Positions 43,344-51,241 of a DNA stretch of 64,000 nt are shown here, piece by piece. Source of the DNA: Thioclava pacifica DSM 10166 (GTDB taxonomy: Bacteria > Pseudomonadota > Alphaproteobacteria > Rhodobacterales > Rhodobacteraceae). How positions within the stretch are numbered: the first letter of the stretch is position 1; every line of letters starts with the position of its first letter. Under the pieces are notes generated by a model. It saw only the letters and a program-made list of their open reading frames with translations, was not told the DNA's origin and did no database searches. The stretch covers positions 310,001-374,000 of the forward strand of contig NZ_AUND01000023.1 of the NCBI RefSeq assembly GCF_000714535.1. Direction: 5' to 3'. The position numbers were made by a program, and so were the translations under genes.

Positions 43344-45164
43344 TCAGGCTTCTTCCATCGCCTCCAGCTCGTCGATGAAGCCTTCGATCATCGACAGGCC
43401 CTTGTCCCAGAAGGCCGGGTCCGAGGCGTCGAGGCCGAAGGGGGCGAGCAGTTCCTTGTGATGCATCGAGCCACCGGCTTCCAGCATCGAGAAATACTTG
43501 TCCTGGAAACCCTGCGGTTCGGCCTCGTAGGCGGCGTAGAGCGCATTCACCAGCCCGTCGCCGAAAGCATAGGCGTAGACGTAGAAGGGCGAGTGGACGA
43601 AATGCGGGATGTAGGACCAGAAGGTCTCGTAGCCGTCCATGAATTCGAAGGCCGGGCCGAGGCTTTCGCCCTGCACCGACATCCAGAGCGCGTTGATATC
43701 CTCGGGCGTCAGTTCGCCCTGGGCGCGCGCCGCGTGCAGTTTGCATTCGAAATCGTAGAAGGCGATTTGCCGGACGACCGTGTTGATCATGTCCTCGACC
43801 TTGCCGGCGAGAAGGGTCTTGCGCTCCTCTTTGGTCTTCGCGGCGGCGAGCAGTTTGCGGAAGGTCAGCATCTCGCCGAAGACCGACGCGGTTTCCGCGA
43901 GCGTCAGCTGGGTCGAGGCGAGCATCTCGCCCTGACCCGCCGCCAGCACCTGATGGACGCCGTGGCCCAGCTCATGCGCGAGCGTCATCACGTCGCGCGG
44001 TTTGCCCAGATAGTTGAGCATCACATAAGGGTGCACGGTCGTCACGGTCGGATGCGCGAAGGCGCCCGGCGCCTTGCCCGGTTTCACGCCCGCGTCGATC
44101 CAGCCTTTCTCGAAGAAGGGCTGGGCGATCTCGGCCATGCGCGGATCGAAGCCCGCATAGGCGTCGAGCACGGTCTCTTTCGCCTCGTCCCACTGGATGT
44201 CGCGCGGGGCCTCGGTCGGCAGCGGCGCGTTGCGGTCCCAGATCTGCAGCGTGTCGAGGCCGAGCCACTTCGCCTTCAGCTTGTAGTAGCGATGTGACAG
44301 GCGCGGATAGGCGGTGACCACGGCATTGCGCAGCGCCTCGACCACTTCGGGCTCGACATCGTTCGACAGGTGCCGACCGGTTTGCGGGGTCGGCATCTTG
44401 CGCCAGCGATCCTCGATTTCCTTTTCCTTGGCCAGCGTGTTGTGGATGCGCGAGAAGGTGCGGATGTTCTCACCGAAGACCTTGGCGAGTGCGTGCGCCG
44501 CCGCTTCGCGTTTGGCGCGGTCGTGATCGGACAGAAGCGTCGTCGTGGCTTCGAGCGAGAGCGTCTCGCCCTGCACCTCGAATTCCAGCGCCGCGGTGGT
44601 CTCGTCGAACAGCCGGTTCCAGGCGGCCGCGCCCACGACCGATTGATCGTGCAGGAATTTCTCCAGCTCGTCGGAGAGCTGGTAGGGCTTCATCGCGCGC
44701 ATCCGGTCGAAGACGGGCTTGTAGCGCGACACTTTCGGATCGGCGAAGACGGCCTCGTAGGTCTCATCCGGGATGCGGTTGAATTCGAGGCTGAAGAAGA
44801 CGAGCGGCGTGGTGTAAGTCGTGATCTTGTCCTGCGCATCCGACAGCAGTTTTACCCGGCCCGCATCGACCGTGTTCTGGTAATAACGCAGGCCGGTATA
44901 GGACATCACGCGACCGGCTTTCTCGTCGATCGCCTCGTAGCGGGCGATGCACTCGGCCATGCCGGCGGCATCGAGATCGGCGAGTTTGCCTTCGTAATCG
45001 GCAGCGAAGGCGGCACAGGCTTTCTCCAGCCACGCCATGTCCTCGGCCAGTTCGGGCGCGTCGGGGGCCGTGTAGAGGTCGCTGAGGTCCCACTCGGGCA
45101 GATCTCCGAACGCGCCTGAGTTTGCGTTGGCATCGAAGACGGGGCGGCGGGGCGAAATGGTCAT
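43344..45164 (-). CDS. pepF: Oligoendopeptidase F (M3 metallopeptidase)
   Basis: A 606-residue zinc peptidase that cuts short peptides in the cytoplasm. The zinc site is HELGHGVH at about 397-404, with the third ligand Glu in LAETASVFGE about 25 residues on. The C-terminal SPFYVYAYAFGDGLVNALY and the earlier QTGRHLSNDV segments are typical of the family. I start at 45164 (MTISPRRPVF); the frame stays open for another 547 codons over the divergent ATP-grasp gene, which is a shadow. No signal peptide. Peptidase next to the Anbu cluster may be coincidental. Confidence 0.94.
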   Translation of the reverse strand: MTISPRRPVFDANANSGAFGDLPEWDLSDLYTAPDAPELAEDMAWLEKACAAFAADYEGKLADLDAAGMAECIARYEAIDEKAGRVMSYTGLRYYQNTVDAGRVKLLSDAQDKITTYTTPLVFFSLEFNRIPDETYEAVFADPKVSRYKPVFDRMRAMKPYQLSDELEKFLHDQSVVGAAAWNRLFDETTAALEFEVQGETLSLEATTTLLSDHDRAKREAAAHALAKVFGENIRTFSRIHNTLAKEKEIEDRWRKMPTPQTGRHLSNDVEPEVVEALRNAVVTAYPRLSHRYYKLKAKWLGLDTLQIWDRNAPLPTEAPRDIQWDEAKETVLDAYAGFDPRMAEIAQPFFEKGWIDAGVKPGKAPGAFAHPTVTTVHPYVMLNYLGKPRDVMTLAHELGHGVHQVLAAGQGEMLASTQLTLAETASVFGEMLTFRKLLAAAKTKEERKTLLAGKVEDMINTVVRQIAFYDFECKLHAARAQGELTPEDINALWMSVQGESLGPAFEFMDGYETFWSYIPHFVHSPFYVYAYAFGDGLVNALYAAYEAEPQGFQDKYFSMLEAGGSMHHKELLAPFGLDASDPAFWDKGLSMIEGFIDELEAMEEA

Positions 45165-45383
45165 GCTATCCTCTTGGCGTTTTGCGTTACCAATCAGATA
45201 GGGGCAGCGAGGCCGGACTGGCAAGGGCAAGGCAAGCGCAATGGGGCGCACAAATTTTAGGCAATGCCTGTCAAATGACGTTTCCCTGACGGGATTGGGA
45301 ACGTTAACATTGGGGATCGGCTTTTCCTCGCCGCAATCACGACCTAGAGATGAGGAAAGAGCAGGGGAGTGAATGCGTTCGCG

Positions 45384-46796
45384 ATGACCGAGTATTTCAA
45401 CGAGATGTTCGATGGCGGGAAAGTCCGCCAGCCTTACGGTGGGCTCGACGGCTGGATGCGCGATATGCCGGCAGAGCTGCGCGCGATGAAGCAGGCCGAG
45501 GCCGAGGCGCTGTTCCGACGGATCGGGATCACCTTTGCCGTCTATGGCGAGGGCGGAGATCCGGATCGCCTGATCCCCTTCGACATGTTCCCCCGTGTCT
45601 TCACCCAGACCGAATGGCGCAAGCTGGAGCGCGGCATCAAGCAGCGTGCGCGCGCGCTTAACGCGTTCCTTCTCGATGTTTATGGTCGGGGCGAAATCGT
45701 GCGTGCCGGGCGTATCCCCGCGCGGCTTGTCTATCAGAACGAGGCTTATGAGCGCGCGGTTTCGGGCTTCATCCCGCCGCGCGGCATCTACAGCCATATC
45801 GTCGGGATTGACCTCGTCCGGACCGGGCCGGACCAGTTCTACGTGCTGGAAGACAACTGCCGCACGCCTTCGGGCGTTTCCTACATGCTGGAAAATCGCG
45901 AGATCATGATGCGCATGTTCCCGCAGCTTTTCCGTGAGAACCGGATCGAGCCGGTCGATGGTTATCCCGATGCGCTGCGCCGCACGCTGGCCTCGGTGGC
46001 GCCTGCGAAATGTGACCGCGAGCCAACGATTGCGATCCTCACGCCGGGCCATTTCAACTCTGCCTATTACGAACATTCCTTCCTCGCCGACCTGATGGGG
46101 GTCGAACTGGTCGAGGGGGCGGATCTGTTCTGCGAAGGCGGCTTCTGCTGGATGCGCACAACCGAAGGCCCGAAGAAACTCGACGTGATCTATCGTCGGA
46201 TCGATGACGCTTTCATCGACCCGCTCTGCTTCCGTCCCGACTCGATGCTGGGCGTGCCGGGGCTGATGGATGTCTACCGTTCGGGCGGCGTCACGATCTG
46301 CTCGGCGCCGGGCGCGGGCGTGGCCGATGACAAGGCGATCTATACCTTCGTGCCGGAGATGGTGCGTTTCTATCTCGGCGAAGAGCCGCTGCTGGAGAAT
46401 GTGCCGACCTGGCAATGCGCCAAGCCCGATGATCTGAAATATGTGCTCGATCACCTGCCCGAGCTGGTGGTGAAGGAAGTGCACGGATCGGGCGGTTACG
46501 GGATGCTGGTGGGCCCGAAAGCCACGAAGGAGCAGATCGAGACCTTCCGCATCAAGATCAAGGAAAACCCGGTGAACTACATTGCCCAGCCGACGCTGGC
46601 GCTCTCGACGACACCGACCTTCGTTGAGGAGGGCGTGGCACCGCGCCATGTCGACCTGCGGCCCTATTGCCTCGTGGGCGAGAAGGTCGAGCTGGTGCCG
46701 GGCGGGCTGACGCGCGTTGCGTTGACCGAAGGCTCGCTCGTGGTGAACTCGTCGCAGGGCGGCGGGGTCAAAGATACCTGGGTTCTGGCGGAGTGA
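45384..46796 (+). CDS. Circularly permuted ATP-grasp protein of the Anbu cluster
   Basis: A 470-residue enzyme of the DUF404/DUF407 type (COG2308). Key segments are the ATP-grasp blocks FYVLEDNCRTPSGVSYMLENR, VDVIYRR-like LDVIYRRIDDAFIDPL, and VVKEVHGSGGYGMLVGP. Such proteins are predicted to join an amino acid or peptide to an amine using ATP. I start at ATG 45384 (MTEYFNEMFD), which matches family N-termini; GTG 45369, five codons earlier, is an alternative. It is the first of four same-strand genes with very short spacing that make up the Anbu locus. Confidence 0.88.
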   Translation: MTEYFNEMFDGGKVRQPYGGLDGWMRDMPAELRAMKQAEAEALFRRIGITFAVYGEGGDPDRLIPFDMFPRVFTQTEWRKLERGIKQRARALNAFLLDVYGRGEIVRAGRIPARLVYQNEAYERAVSGFIPPRGIYSHIVGIDLVRTGPDQFYVLEDNCRTPSGVSYMLENREIMMRMFPQLFRENRIEPVDGYPDALRRTLASVAPAKCDREPTIAILTPGHFNSAYYEHSFLADLMGVELVEGADLFCEGGFCWMRTTEGPKKLDVIYRRIDDAFIDPLCFRPDSMLGVPGLMDVYRSGGVTICSAPGAGVADDKAIYTFVPEMVRFYLGEEPLLENVPTWQCAKPDDLKYVLDHLPELVVKEVHGSGGYGMLVGPKATKEQIETFRIKIKENPVNYIAQPTLALSTTPTFVEEGVAPRHVDLRPYCLVGEKVELVPGGLTRVALTEGSLVVNSSQGGGVKDTWVLAE

Positions 46797-46803
46797 TTGT
46801 GAC

Positions 46804-47766
46804 ATGCTGAGCCGGACGGCGGAAAACCTCTTCTGGATTGCGCGCTACATGGAGCGCGCGGAAACCATGGCGCGCCTGCTCGAGGTGGGTGCCCGGATCG
46901 CGCTGACCCCCTCGGCGGGGCACGGCTATCGCTCGGAGTGGGAGAGCCTCTTGCAGGCCTCGGGCACGGCCGAGGGCTTTGCCGAGAAATATGGCGACCC
47001 GGTACAGCGCAATATCGAGAGCTACCTGTTCTTCGATCGCGACAACCCCTCCTCGGTGATCTCCTGTATCGAGCGCGCCCGCGAGAATGCGCGCATCGTG
47101 CGCACCGCGATCACTGGGCAGGTCTGGGACACGCTCAACACCGCGTTTCAGGAAATCCGCCAGATCGAGCGTCAGCCGCGCTCGGAATGGGAGACGACGG
47201 AGCTTTGCGAATGGGTCGCGCGTCAATCCGCGATGATGCGCGGGGCGATGGACGCGACGATGCTGCGCAATGACGGGTTCTTCTTCATGAATCTCGGCTA
47301 TGCGCTGGAGCGGGCCGACAACACCGCACGCCTCATCGACGTAAAGTATTTCGTGCTGCTGCCCTCGGTCGAAATGGTCGGCACCGGGTTCGACAATTAC
47401 CAATGGCAGGTGCTGCTGCGCGCCCTGCAATCCTACCGTGCCTTCCACTGGGCCTATGGCGGTGACATCACCGCTTCGAAGATTGTCGATTTCCTGATCC
47501 TGAACCCGGCGAGCCCGCGCTCGCTGATGTCGGCCATGCGCAAGGCGCTGCATCATCTCGAGAATATCGCGCGCTTCTACGGCGACGAAGGGGCCACGGG
47601 CCCGGTTCAGCTGCGCGCGCGCGGCCTCGTGCGCGAGCTCGATCAGACCCAGGTGACCGAGATTTTCGACGAAGGCCTTCACGAGTTCCTGACCCGCTTC
47701 ATCGGCGATATCGGTGATCTGGCGGGGATGGTGCAACGCAACTACCTGTCGGGAGATGCGCGATGA
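46804..47766 (+). CDS. Alpha-E domain protein (DUF403)
   Basis: A 320-residue helical protein. It starts MLSRTAENLFWIARYMERAE, the signature of the alpha-E family (COG2307), and ends GMVQRNYL. It nearly always occurs with the permuted ATP-grasp and transglutaminase genes and is thought to form part of that enzyme system. It overlaps the transglutaminase start as ATGA and follows the ATP-grasp stop by 7 bases. Confidence 0.92.
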   Translation: MLSRTAENLFWIARYMERAETMARLLEVGARIALTPSAGHGYRSEWESLLQASGTAEGFAEKYGDPVQRNIESYLFFDRDNPSSVISCIERARENARIVRTAITGQVWDTLNTAFQEIRQIERQPRSEWETTELCEWVARQSAMMRGAMDATMLRNDGFFFMNLGYALERADNTARLIDVKYFVLLPSVEMVGTGFDNYQWQVLLRALQSYRAFHWAYGGDITASKIVDFLILNPASPRSLMSAMRKALHHLENIARFYGDEGATGPVQLRARGLVRELDQTQVTEIFDEGLHEFLTRFIGDIGDLAGMVQRNYLSGDAR

Positions 47767-48575
47767 TCCTCACTGTCAATCACGTCACCACCTATGATTA
47801 CGACGCGCCGATGGGGACCGCAGTGCAATCGCTGCGCCTCTTCCCGTCGCGCTTCGACGGGCAGCGCACGATCGACTGGTCGGTGGCTGTCGAAGGCGGC
47901 GTCAAAGGCGGCTCGTTCCGCGATGGCGCGGGCGACCGGGTCGAGGGGTGGTCGATCCGTCCGCCGGTCGAGGCCGTCACCATCACCGTCACCGGGCAGG
48001 TCGAGACCTTTGATACCTCGGGCGTGCTGCGCGGCCATCGTGAGCTCGTTCACCCGATGGCCTATCTGCGCGAGACCGTCGCCACCTGGATCGACGACGC
48101 GCTTCAGGAGCTGGGCGAAAGTGCAATTGAGGGTGCCTCTGACATGCTCGACCGGGCGCACCGGCTCAGCGCGGCTGTCGCCGAGGCGATCGCCTACAAG
48201 CCCGGCGTGACCCATACCCACACCACCGCCGCCGAGGCGCTGGCGCAGGGGGAGGGGGTCTGTCAGGACCACGCTCACGCGCTGGTCGCCGCAGCGCGTG
48301 CGGTGGATATGCCTGCGCGCTACGTCTCGGGCTATCTGTTTGCGACCGAGGATGGCGCGCCGCACGAGGCCGCCCATGCCTGGGCCGAGATCTGGGTTGA
48401 GGGGATCGGCTGGATCGGCTTCGACCCGGCCAATGAATGCTGCCCCGACGAGCGCTATATCCGCCTTGGCTCCGGGCTTGATGCGCGCGAGGCCGCACCG
48501 ATCCGCGGCATCACCCAGGGCGCGGGCGAGGAGCGACTGGACGTCACAGTTGCGTTAGAACAGCTCCAGCAATAG
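47763..48575 (+). CDS. Transglutaminase-like cysteine protease of the Anbu cluster
   Basis: A 270-residue enzyme. An N-terminal beta domain (LTVNHVTTYDYDAP) precedes the transglutaminase core, with catalytic Cys in GVCQDHAHALVAAAR (about residue 160-170), His in AAHAWAEIW and Asp in GFDPAN. The family may cut or link amide bonds. Together with ATP-grasp, alpha-E and Anbu it suggests a system that makes and removes a peptide-like tag. All catalytic residues appear intact. Confidence 0.93.
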   Translation: MILTVNHVTTYDYDAPMGTAVQSLRLFPSRFDGQRTIDWSVAVEGGVKGGSFRDGAGDRVEGWSIRPPVEAVTITVTGQVETFDTSGVLRGHRELVHPMAYLRETVATWIDDALQELGESAIEGASDMLDRAHRLSAAVAEAIAYKPGVTHTHTTAAEALAQGEGVCQDHAHALVAAARAVDMPARYVSGYLFATEDGAPHEAAHAWAEIWVEGIGWIGFDPANECCPDERYIRLGSGLDAREAAPIRGITQGAGEERLDVTVALEQLQQ

Positions 48576-48608
48576 ATTGCGCGCCTGTCAGGGATCCAGG
48601 GGACAAAG

Positions 48609-49334
48609 ATGACCTACTGTGTGGGCCTTCTGCTGAATGAAGGCATGGTTTTGCTGTCCGATACCCGGACGAATGGTGGGCTCGATAATATCGCGACCTA
48701 TCGCAAGATGTTCACCTTCGAAGATCCCGGCGAGCGCGTCATCGCGATCATGACTGCAGGCTCGCTCTCGGTCACGCAGACGACGCTGGCGCGGCTGCGC
48801 GAAGCGGTCGATGCATCCGACGCCACCGGCGAGACCTCGATCATGGAAGCGCCGACGATGCTGAAAGTGGCCGAGATCATCGGCAATACGATGGCGGGCG
48901 TGCGCAAGGATATCGTCAGCCGCATGGATGCAGAGCGGGTCTCGACCTCCGCCTCGATGATTGTCGCGGGCCAGCGTGCCGGCGGCGAGATGCGGATGTT
49001 TCTCATCTACCCGGAAGGCAATTTCATCGAAGCGACCGAGGACACGCCCTTCCTCCAGATCGGTGAGCACAAATACGGCAAGCCGATCCTCGATCGTGTC
49101 GTGCGCCCCGAAACGAGCCTCGAAGACGCGCAGAAGGCGGTCCTGCTGTCGATGGATTCGACGCTGCGCTCGAACCTCTCGGTGGGGATGCCGCTCGATC
49201 TTGCGGTGATCCGCAAGGATGAATGCACGATCGGTGCGCGCCGCCGGATCGAGGCGGGCGATCCCGATTTCGCGCGCATGTCCGAAGCGTGGTCGAACGC
49301 GCTGCGCGAAGGGTTCACGCAGATTCAGCTGTGA
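48609..49334 (+). CDS. Anbu (proteasome-type N-terminal-nucleophile hydrolase)
   Basis: A 241-residue protein of the Anbu/BPH family (COG3484). After removal of Met, Thr2 (MTYCVGLLL) would be the nucleophile, as in proteasome beta subunits; LLSDTRTNGGLD (with the conserved Asp/Arg) and a Lys in YRKMFTFED follow. Ntn hydrolase fold features such as RVIAIMTAGSLSVTQTTL continue to the end. Anbu particles form open-ring assemblies and their substrate is unresolved. It is the fourth gene of the cluster, 33 bases after the transglutaminase. It converges with an alpha/beta hydrolase gene, the ends overlapping by 20 bases. Confidence 0.93.
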   Translation: MTYCVGLLLNEGMVLLSDTRTNGGLDNIATYRKMFTFEDPGERVIAIMTAGSLSVTQTTLARLREAVDASDATGETSIMEAPTMLKVAEIIGNTMAGVRKDIVSRMDAERVSTSASMIVAGQRAGGEMRMFLIYPEGNFIEATEDTPFLQIGEHKYGKPILDRVVRPETSLEDAQKAVLLSMDSTLRSNLSVGMPLDLAVIRKDECTIGARRRIEAGDPDFARMSEAWSNALREGFTQIQL

Positions 49335-50298
49335 GTTTGTCGCGGGCCTCGAGCCCGCCGGCTGCATCGAACAGCGCCGCGCAGCCGTCATAGAACCGTG
49401 CGCGGGTGGTGGGGATTTCCATCATGAGTTCGTGCTCAGCCCCGGGGATGAGGTCGAGCCTGCCCTTGGGCCAGCGATTCATCCGGTCATGCACCGCCGG
49501 GCAATGCACGATCTTCTCCTCAGCCCCGAGCCCGCAATAACAGGGCAGATCGGGTGAAGGCAACGAGGCGAGGGCCTCGCATTCCAGCAGGCTCTCGGCG
49601 ACCCAGTGGATCGTGGGGCCAGCCAGCGTCAGTTCGGGATGCTTCGCGGCTTGCTCGATCAGCCAGGCCCACATCTCGGGATCGCGCGTCAGCCGGTTCG
49701 TGAGAAAGCTGTCGCGATAGACATAGGTCGTCCCGTTCATCCCGGGCGGGTAGGCCTCTGCAAGGAAAGAGTCTCCCAGAAGCTGCGCGAGCAGGATGCG
49801 GAACGGATGCAGCAGCGCAGGTGCCTTGATCCCCCACATCGGAGCAGAGAAGGCGGCGGCGGCAAAACGGTGATTCTGGTGCTCGATCGCGCGCAGCCCG
49901 ATCGCGCCACCCATCGAATGGCCAAGCAGGAAATAGGGCTGCGGCAAGCCCAGCTCATCGGCGGCGTCAATCACCGCATGCAGATCCCACTGGTAATCCT
50001 GAAGCCCGCCGACATGCCCTTTTTCGGGGGCGTCGGGCAGGATGCGATCGGCCAGTCCCTGGCCGCGCCAGTCGATGGCCAGCATCGCATAGCCCCGCGC
50101 GGCGAAATCCGCCGCGGCAGGTCCATATTTTTCGACATACTCGGTGCGCCCGCATAACAGGAACACGGTCCCGCGTGGCTGAGGGGGGCTGGGCCAGTGA
50201 CCGAAGCGGATGCGAACGCCGTCGCGTGCTGTCAGCCAATAGGCCGCGCCGCCCTCGGGGCCGCGCGCGATCTGTTCGTAAAAGGGCGCGCGCTCCAT
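49315..50298 (-). CDS. Alpha/beta hydrolase (lysophospholipase-like)
   Basis: A 327-residue serine hydrolase. The nucleophile elbow is GHSMGG with Ser128; IDWRGQGLAD precedes it, and the late Asp and His are in the PAVHDRMN and GAEHELMM segments. It resembles PldB-type lysophospholipases, which act on membrane lipids, but the substrate is unproved. It overlaps the SCP2 gene by one base and the Anbu gene end by 20 bases. No signal peptide. Confidence 0.88.
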   Translation of the reverse strand: MERAPFYEQIARGPEGGAAYWLTARDGVRIRFGHWPSPPQPRGTVFLLCGRTEYVEKYGPAAADFAARGYAMLAIDWRGQGLADRILPDAPEKGHVGGLQDYQWDLHAVIDAADELGLPQPYFLLGHSMGGAIGLRAIEHQNHRFAAAAFSAPMWGIKAPALLHPFRILLAQLLGDSFLAEAYPPGMNGTTYVYRDSFLTNRLTRDPEMWAWLIEQAAKHPELTLAGPTIHWVAESLLECEALASLPSPDLPCYCGLGAEEKIVHCPAVHDRMNRWPKGRLDLIPGAEHELMMEIPTTRARFYDGCAALFDAAGGLEARDKLTAESA

Positions 50299-50585
50299 CA
50301 GGCCAGCGCCGCACCCAGCTGCATTGCGAGGCCCATCGCGCCGTCGATCTTCAGCTTGCCCGACATGAAGGCCGCCGTCGGGTTCACATCGCCGTTGAGC
50401 ATGCCCTCGAACGTGTCGCGGTCAGCGGTCAGCACCACTTCCGCTTCGTCGTCGCCGGCGCGCACGCCGTCTTCATCGACGATGATCGAGCCTTCATCCT
50501 CGATCACGAATTTCGCGGTGGACGAAAAACCGTCCGGCAATTTCGCCTGCAGCGCCTCGACAGCCTTGTCGATCACCTCGCTCAT
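50298..50585 (-). CDS. SCP2 sterol-carrier domain protein
   Basis: A 95-residue stand-alone SCP2 domain. The pattern ALQAKLPDGF, then AKFVIEDEGSIIVDEDGV, ADRDTFEGMLNGDVNPTAAFMSGKLKIDGAM matches bacterial SCP2 proteins that bind lipids or acyl groups. It lies directly upstream of the alpha/beta hydrolase with a one-base overlap, so the two may act on the same lipid. Confidence 0.92.
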   Translation of the reverse strand: MSEVIDKAVEALQAKLPDGFSSTAKFVIEDEGSIIVDEDGVRAGDDEAEVVLTADRDTFEGMLNGDVNPTAAFMSGKLKIDGAMGLAMQLGAALA

Positions 50586-50650
50586 GGAAGTCCTCCAGTT
50601 TTGATGGCCGGGCTCTCGCTTTCTCCGGCATTTGCGTTACAGTCGAGACT

Positions 50651-51223
50651 ATGTGGCACCGAATTCACAGATACAAATGTGTCGTCACGGCATTTTGCGT
50701 AAGCCTCACGCTTGCGACAATGGCGGCTTTCCCCGCCCGGGCCGAGACGGAGGGGCTCGAACCCTATTTCAAGGAGCTTGCCGACCCATCCGAACAGGGC
50801 TGGGCGCGCGCCGAAGCCGATATCCGTAGGGCGTGGTCGCGTTCGGGATCGGCAACGATGGATCTGCTGCTCAAGCGCGGGGAACAGGCGCTTGACGATG
50901 GCGATGCAGATGCCGCGATCGAGCATTTTACCGCGCTCACCGATCATGCGCCGGATTTCGCGGCGGGCTGGAACGGGCGCGCCACGGCTTATTTCATGGC
51001 TGGTCTCTATGGCCCCGCGGCCTCCGATATCGCGCATACGCTGAAGCTGGAACCGCGCCACTGGGGCGCGCTCGCAGGCCTCGGTGCGATTCTCGAGGAG
51101 ATGGGCGATGACGCGCGTGCGCTGGAAGCCTACCGCGCCTCTTTCGCCTTGAACCCGCATCAACAGGATGTGAAAGACGCCATTGCGCGTCTCGAGAAGG
51201 CGCATCAGGGTACGGCTCTCTGA
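50651..51223 (+). CDS. Exported TPR protein
   Basis: A 190-residue protein with an N-terminal signal (hydrophobic core VVTAFCVSLTLATMAAF, cleavage near ARAET) and about three tetratricopeptide repeats (DAAIEHFTALTDHAPDFAAGWNGR, AASDIAHTLKLEPRHWGALAGL, RALEAYRASFALNPHQQ). Probably a periplasmic scaffold. It lies 18 bases upstream of the helicase gene on the same strand. Confidence 0.85.
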   Translation: MWHRIHRYKCVVTAFCVSLTLATMAAFPARAETEGLEPYFKELADPSEQGWARAEADIRRAWSRSGSATMDLLLKRGEQALDDGDADAAIEHFTALTDHAPDFAAGWNGRATAYFMAGLYGPAASDIAHTLKLEPRHWGALAGLGAILEEMGDDARALEAYRASFALNPHQQDVKDAIARLEKAHQGTAL

Positions 51224-51241
51224 GGCCGGAACGGAGCAGCG

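Noticed and set aside
43344-46805. One very long minus-strand frame (1153 codons) covering pepF and beyond
   Set aside because: Only the part from 45164 matches pepF. The upstream half is the antisense of the ATP-grasp gene, left open by high GC.
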